Assembly (NCBI GenBank): GCA_913062655.1
Contig: CAJXXO010000084.1
Coordinates: forward strand, 1 to 9,413
Direction: 5' to 3'
DNA: 9,413 nucleotides
From: an uncultured Bacteroidota bacterium
GTDB lineage: Bacteria; Bacteroidota; Bacteroidia; Chitinophagales; S012-47
Made by a program: the position numbers and the translations under genes
Part shown: in pieces, positions 5,462 to 9,413 of the stretch
Numbering within the stretch: position 1 is the first letter of the stretch
Layout of the letters: the number at the start of each line of letters is the position of its first letter
The notes under the pieces: generated by a model
Seen by the model: the letters and a program-made list of their open reading frames with translations, nothing else
The model's database searches: none
What the model was told of the DNA's origin: nothing

Positions 5462-6625
5462 ATGCCAGAAGTAACCTTTTCGAAACAAGAACTTGAGAGA
5501 TACGCACGGCACCTTATCATTCCCGACTTTAATATTGATGGACAGCGAAAGCTAAAAGCGGGAAGAGTCCTGGTCATTGGTACTGGTGGGCTAGGGGCAC
5601 CACTGTTACAGTATTTGGCAGCAGCGGGTGTAGGTCATCTCGGTATTGTAGATTTTGATGTAGTGGAAGACAGCAACCTTCAGCGTCAGGTATTATTTAC
5701 TACACATGATATCGGCAGGCCTAAGGTAGAAGTAGCAGCCGAGCGTCTGCGCGCGCAGAATCCCCATATTGAGATAGCTACCTACAATACTCGTTTTACC
5801 AGTGATAATGCCTTGGACATCATGAAAGGGTATGATGTAGTAGCTGATGGTACAGATAATTTTGCTACCCGGTATCTGGTAAACGATGCTGCAGTTCTCA
5901 CAGGCATACCCAATGTTTATGCTTCCATCTTTCGTTTTGATGGCCAGGTGTCAGTATTCAATTACAGAAAACCGGATGGCGAAATAGGTCCCAATTATCG
6001 TGATATGTTTCCAGAGCCTCCACCTCCTGGTCTGGTGCCCAACTGTGCAGAAGGGGGGGTTATAGGTGTGCTGCCAGGCATTGTGGGCAGTCTGCAGGCC
6101 AACGAGGTGATTAAGGTAATAACTGGGGTAGGAGAACCCTTGGCAGGGCGGTTATTTCTTTTCGATGCATTGACGTTTCAAACCAAAATACTAAAGGTGC
6201 ATAAGGAAAAGACTAATCCGCTTACCGGAGATCATCCAACTCAGACGGAGTTGCTCAAGGACTATGAAAGCTTTTGCGGATTCGACCCGGGAGCGGAAGA
6301 AAAGCCGGTAAAGGAAATCACTGTACAGGAGTTGCTTCGGATGAAGGAGAGTCAGGCTCCCTTTCAATTGATCGATGTGCGCGAACCCTATGAGTTTGAT
6401 ATTGCAGAGATGGGGGGGCAGCTTATGCCACTGGGAAGCATAGAGCAACATATTAATGAGATTGAAAGCGATAAGCAAGTGATCGTCCACTGCCGCAGTG
6501 GTGTTCGCAGTGCGAATGCGATTCGATTATTGGAGAAAAAGTATGGGTTTACTAACCTGTATAATTTGAAGGGGGGCATTTTAGCTTATGCAGATGAGGT
6601 TGACACCTCCATAGCAAAATACTAA
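5462..6625 (+). CDS. moeZ: MoeZ-type E1-like adenylyltransferase/sulfurtransferase (ThiF domain plus C-terminal rhodanese)
   Basis: A 387-residue two-domain protein. The N-terminal ThiF/MoeB/Uba4 E1-like domain (about 1-250) has the nucleotide-binding loop GTGGLG (40-45), the adenylation-site strand with NLQRQ, DGTDNFATR, and a conserved Cys195 in VPNCAEGGVIGVLPG. A linker leads to a rhodanese domain (about 280-387) whose active-site loop HCRSGVRS places the persulfide Cys at 344. It should adenylate the carrier's C-terminal Gly and transfer sulfane sulfur to make the thiocarboxylate. The CxxC pairs of zinc-binding MoeB/MOCS3 proteins are not seen; the equivalent linker reads NPLTGDHPTQTELLKDYESFCG. 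ATG 5462 is preferred over an in-frame ATG at 5432 that would overlap the end of cysO. It is the last gene of the operon. Some species share such an E1 with molybdopterin or tRNA thiolation pathways, so additional carriers elsewhere are possible. Confidence 0.93.
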   Translation: MPEVTFSKQELERYARHLIIPDFNIDGQRKLKAGRVLVIGTGGLGAPLLQYLAAAGVGHLGIVDFDVVEDSNLQRQVLFTTHDIGRPKVEVAAERLRAQNPHIEIATYNTRFTSDNALDIMKGYDVVADGTDNFATRYLVNDAAVLTGIPNVYASIFRFDGQVSVFNYRKPDGEIGPNYRDMFPEPPPPGLVPNCAEGGVIGVLPGIVGSLQANEVIKVITGVGEPLAGRLFLFDALTFQTKILKVHKEKTNPLTGDHPTQTELLKDYESFCGFDPGAEEKPVKEITVQELLRMKESQAPFQLIDVREPYEFDIAEMGGQLMPLGSIEQHINEIESDKQVIVHCRSGVRSANAIRLLEKKYGFTNLYNLKGGILAYADEVDTSIAKY

Positions 6626-6648
6626 TTTGCACATTAAACCTTTTGGAT

Positions 6649-6683
6649 AGCCCAGCCTCAAAAGGCTGGGTTATTTATTTTAC
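6649..6683 (+). terminator. Intrinsic terminator at the end of the cysteine operon
   Basis: AGCCCAGCCT (6649-6658), loop CAAA, and AGGCTGGGTT (6663-6672) form a 10-bp stem with one G-U pair, followed by the T-rich TTATTTATTTTA. It starts 23 bp after the moeZ stop and ends just before the hydrolase start codon at 6688. The T-rich side is on the plus strand only. The downstream hydrolase is therefore probably a separate transcription unit or depends on partial read-through. Confidence 0.85.
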
Positions 6684-6687
6684 GGCT

Positions 6688-7995
6688 ATGTTTAGACTTT
6701 TACTTTCAGGATTACTTACCGTTGCTTTACCATCTATCCTATGGGCGCAGTCGCTTTACTTTCCGCCTAATTCAGGAAATACTTGGGATACCCTTTCCCC
6801 ACAAACCTTAGATTGGTGTCCGGATAAGATTGATGCCCTAAATGCTTTTCTCGACACCTCTAATAGCAAAGCTTTTATAGTGCTAAAGGATGGTAAAATC
6901 GTGATGGAACGGTACTTTGATACCTTTACACCAGATTCAGTCTGGTATTGGGCTTCAGCCGGTAAATCACTGGCTGCTTTTCTGGTAGGTCTGGCACAGG
7001 AGCAGGGACATTTGAATATTGAAGATCCCGTAGCCGATTATTTAGGCCAGGGTTGGACTAGCATGGACGATTCGCTAGAGCAGCAGATCAAAATCCGACA
7101 TCAGTTGAGTATGACCACTGGTCTGGATTACACAGTTGGCAACCTGGATTGTACTGATCCATCTTGCTTGCTGTACAAGGCAGATCCTGGCACGCAGTGG
7201 TACTATCACAATGCCCCGTACACGCTCACACATGATGTTGTAGAAGCTGCCACAGGTATATCATGGAATTTGTACACCTTTCAACAGCTTGCCTTACGTA
7301 CCGGTATCCAAGGCCTCTGGTTTGCCAATAGTAATTATAATCAGACCTATGCCAGCACACCGCGTGTCATGGCCCGTTTTGGGTTGCTAATGCTGGCCGG
7401 TGGGGTTTGGGATGGCGACACCATTATGCACGATCAGCAGTATTTCAATGCTATGATCAATACCAGCAACTCCATCAGTGCATCATATGGCTACCTCTGT
7501 TGGCTCAATGGTAAGTCTACCGTAGTAGTGCCCGGCTTACCCAATGTGCTACCCGGCCCTATCGTACCCGAAGCACCAGATGATATGTATGCGGGATTAG
7601 GTAAGAATGACCAGAAGGTGTACGTAATCCCAAGTGAAAACATGGTTGTTGTTCGCATGGGCAACCCATTTGGCCCACCAGCACTGGCGCCCTCCTCATT
7701 TGACAACCTGTTGTGGTCGCACCTAAGCGATATGAAATGCGACCCGGTGGGTGTGCCGGTTGCTGATGCTAGTATTGAGTTATATCCTAATCCGGTTGTT
7801 GATCAGCTGGTAGTTCAGTCTGATATACCGTGGGAGCAATTCACCATATACAACTCGCTGGGGCAGCCGGTGTACCAACAAGATGTTTCCAATACTAACA
7901 CCATTATACCGGTTACAGGTTGGGAGCCAGGCATATATTTTACAGCACTAATGGTTCAGGGTAAGAGGCTTGTAAAAAAAATCGTTGTGCTTTAA
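6688..7995 (+). CDS. Secreted class C beta-lactamase-family serine hydrolase with T9SS C-terminal sorting domain
   Basis: A 435-residue protein. The signal peptide MFRLLLSGLLTVALPSILWAQ is followed by a serine-hydrolase domain of the AmpC/EstB/DD-peptidase (beta-lactamase-related) superfamily at about residues 40-345. The nucleophile motif S-x-x-K is Ser90-Ala-Gly-Lys93, and the Y-x-N motif is Tyr173-His-Asn175. The third motif (KTG or HxG) is not clear; GLGKNDQKVYV near residue 300-310 may occupy its place. Residues about 362-435 (ELYPNPVVDQL to a basic end, VKKIVVL) form a type IX secretion sorting domain, so the enzyme is probably exported to the cell surface or medium. ATG 6688 is chosen because the upstream in-frame TTG at 6643 would translate the operon terminator. 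Family members include esterases, peptidases and amide hydrolases, so the substrate cannot be named, and antibiotic resistance should not be assumed. The gene ends directly against the flippase gene. Confidence 0.92.
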   Translation: MFRLLLSGLLTVALPSILWAQSLYFPPNSGNTWDTLSPQTLDWCPDKIDALNAFLDTSNSKAFIVLKDGKIVMERYFDTFTPDSVWYWASAGKSLAAFLVGLAQEQGHLNIEDPVADYLGQGWTSMDDSLEQQIKIRHQLSMTTGLDYTVGNLDCTDPSCLLYKADPGTQWYYHNAPYTLTHDVVEAATGISWNLYTFQQLALRTGIQGLWFANSNYNQTYASTPRVMARFGLLMLAGGVWDGDTIMHDQQYFNAMINTSNSISASYGYLCWLNGKSTVVVPGLPNVLPGPIVPEAPDDMYAGLGKNDQKVYVIPSENMVVVRMGNPFGPPALAPSSFDNLLWSHLSDMKCDPVGVPVADASIELYPNPVVDQLVVQSDIPWEQFTIYNSLGQPVYQQDVSNTNTIIPVTGWEPGIYFTALMVQGKRLVKKIVVL

Positions 7996-9413
7996 TCATT
8001 TGCGCTTGGGTAGAATGTCCCGGAAGTCTTGGTCTAGTTTAAATAGGAACACCAGGCCGATGTAGGTTGTGCCAACAATGAAAGTTGAAAGAAACAAGTC
8101 CACGATTGTACTGCCGAAATAAGGTAAAATCCATATCAATCCACTAACGAGCAGAATGGAGCATACTGCCAGGCCATTTTGGTAGTTGAAGGGCTGTAAC
8201 CGGTAGCGCCACAAAAGGAATAAAAACTTGGAGAGGTTAAACAGTGTGAGAGAGATTGCTGTAGAAATGGCAGCTCCGCTGATACCTAGAATCGGAATTA
8301 ACCAGAGATTGGTAGCAATAGTAAGGACTGCCAAGCCGGATAAACTGATTAAGTTAAAGTAATAGTAGGGGGAATTGGCAATAATCTCACTGTTATTGCC
8401 CATGCTCATACTAATTACTCGAGCTGCACCAATAATAAGCACCACCTCCATCCCCTTCGCATAAATGCTCCCATTGGGAATGATGGCAAATATATTGTCC
8501 AAATTGGCATAAATAAGCACAAATAGCAATCCGCCAGCTAATGTGAGGTTGAGGGCAGACTTACGATACAATTTACTAATCTCAGTAAGGTCCTGGTTCT
8601 TCCACGCCCTCGCTATAAGCGGACTGCTTATCATGCCAACAGAGCGCATGGGCATATCGATTACCGCACCTATAAAGAAGGCTATATTGTAAATACCCGT
8701 ATCCGCCAATCCACTCATGGCAGCTAGCATGAGGATGTCAATATTTCTGACGAGCTCAGAGCCAAGTGCGGTTAGTACATTCAGCAGCCCAAAATAGGTC
8801 AATGGTCTGGTCGAGGGCTTTTCTGACGGGGGCGCTGCTGAAGCTTTTGGCAGTGGAGCAAGGCGAAAAGCATATATTGCCAGCACCAGGATGATGAATA
8901 AATGCGCCACGGTAAAACCGGCAATCAACTGTTCGAACGACACGTATTCTGTGGCAACACCAAGTGCCAGTATCGCCAAAATTAATCGTAACACTACCTT
9001 TTCCAATGCATTGGGGACCACAATGCGAAGATGCGATCGGACATAGGCCCCTAGAACGATAAAGAGCGCCAGGAATGTGGTCAGTGGTAGTAAGTATAGA
9101 TAGTAGTCATGCAATAAAGGGGTGTCCGCATAATAATGCGCTAACACCCAATCTTTAGTAGCCAGCAAGAAAAGATTAATGATCAATACACCTAACAAAA
9201 AGCGCTGCCCCACCCATTTTAAAAACCAACGGTAGGTAGAGGCTTGACTAGAAAACTGTGGCGTAAATCGAATAAGCGTAGCCGGTGTGCCCAGACTGGT
9301 AAGTGTCATCAGCATGTGGGCTGTACTATTGAGGAAAGAGTACAGGCCTATCTGGGCAGCGGATAGAAAAGCAGGAAAAAGTATGCCAATATTCAGATAA
9401 CCAATGACTATGC
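7996..9413 (-). CDS. Wzx/MATE-like oligosaccharide flippase (polysaccharide biosynthesis protein), 5' partial
   Basis: The frame is open from the right edge (9411) to TGA at 7998-7996, giving about 471 residues; the start lies beyond the window. An internal Met at 9315 is not the start because conserved-looking sequence continues upstream without a stop (GYLNIGILFPAFLSAAQIGL). The protein is highly hydrophobic with roughly a dozen predicted membrane segments and short basic loops (for example RSHLRI and YRKS). The pattern is that of the MOP exporter superfamily, Wzx/RfbX branch, which flips lipid-linked sugar repeat units across the inner membrane for O-antigen or capsule assembly. The segment NIDILMLAAMSGLADTGIYNIAFF, around the middle of the protein, is a typical flippase repeat-like motif (D-x-x-ML, then G-x-Y). 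The C-terminus is basic (LPKRK). It converges on the hydrolase gene with no intergenic base. No other polysaccharide gene is visible in this window. Confidence 0.88.
   Translation of the reverse strand, partial: IVIGYLNIGILFPAFLSAAQIGLYSFLNSTAHMLMTLTSLGTPATLIRFTPQFSSQASTYRWFLKWVGQRFLLGVLIINLFLLATKDWVLAHYYADTPLLHDYYLYLLPLTTFLALFIVLGAYVRSHLRIVVPNALEKVVLRLILAILALGVATEYVSFEQLIAGFTVAHLFIILVLAIYAFRLAPLPKASAAPPSEKPSTRPLTYFGLLNVLTALGSELVRNIDILMLAAMSGLADTGIYNIAFFIGAVIDMPMRSVGMISSPLIARAWKNQDLTEISKLYRKSALNLTLAGGLLFVLIYANLDNIFAIIPNGSIYAKGMEVVLIIGAARVISMSMGNNSEIIANSPYYYFNLISLSGLAVLTIATNLWLIPILGISGAAISTAISLTLFNLSKFLFLLWRYRLQPFNYQNGLAVCSILLVSGLIWILPYFGSTIVDLFLSTFIVGTTYIGLVFLFKLDQDFRDILPKRK

Noticed and set aside
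6053..6418. Two G7 tracts in moeZ (6053-6059, 6412-6418) as possible phase-variation sites
   Set aside because: Seven-base tracts are short for slippage-based switching, both are in frame and explained by Gly codons, and a housekeeping biosynthetic gene is an unlikely target.
5173..6625. Assigning the carrier and E1 to molybdopterin or thiamine synthesis (MoaD/ThiS with MoeB/ThiF)
   Set aside because: No moa or thi genes are nearby, the carrier resembles CysO at both ends, and cysM and mec are in the same operon.
6643..6687. TTG start for the serine hydrolase 15 codons upstream of ATG 6688
   Set aside because: That extension is the operon terminator stem, and it would put a non-signal sequence ahead of a clear signal peptide beginning at ATG 6688.

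Overview
The window reads as Bacteroidota (Cytophagales/Flavobacteriales-like) chromosome. It carries a T9SS-type C-terminal sorting domain (ELYPNP at its start), a large secreted subtilase with PKD and propeller-like repeats, genes without clear Shine-Dalgarno sequences, and moderate GC. No tRNA, rRNA, mobile element or CRISPR array was seen.

Layout. (1) Minus strand, <1..2705: 3'-truncated secreted S8 serine protease. (2) Minus strand, 2772..3485: exported cyclophilin peptidyl-prolyl isomerase, 66 bp upstream of the protease. (3) Divergent spacer, 3486..3616. (4) Plus strand, 3617..6625: a short leader ORF with seven consecutive Cys codons and a conditional intrinsic terminator, then a tight four-gene operon: CysM-like PLP synthase, Mec-like JAMM metalloprotease, CysO-like sulfur carrier, and MoeZ-like E1/rhodanese. 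(5) Intrinsic terminator at 6649..6683. (6) Plus strand, 6688..7995: secreted class C beta-lactamase-family serine hydrolase with a T9SS tail. (7) Minus strand, 7996..>9413: Wzx/MATE-like polysaccharide flippase, meeting the hydrolase tail to tail with no spacer.

The core of the window is a complete protein-thiocarboxylate route to cysteine, of the kind known from Mycobacterium tuberculosis (CysM, CysO, Mec, MoeZ). The E1 adenylates the carrier's C-terminal Gly and its rhodanese domain delivers sulfur. The PLP enzyme adds the carrier thiocarboxylate to an aminoacrylate made from (probably) O-phosphoserine. The JAMM protease then releases cysteine. The carrier ends Gly-Gly-Gln, so it probably needs one residue trimmed before activation.

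The most notable signal is upstream of this operon. A 24-codon leader peptide with Cys codons 9-15 is followed by a strong terminator (3715..3748) ending 17 bp before the cysM start. The leader mRNA segment 3673-3680 is complementary to the terminator's 5' arm at 3718-3725. An upstream segment (3632-3645) can in turn sequester the end of the leader. This is the layout of a trp/his-type ribosome-mediated attenuator, here apparently sensing charged tRNA-Cys and controlling the CysO-dependent cysteine operon.
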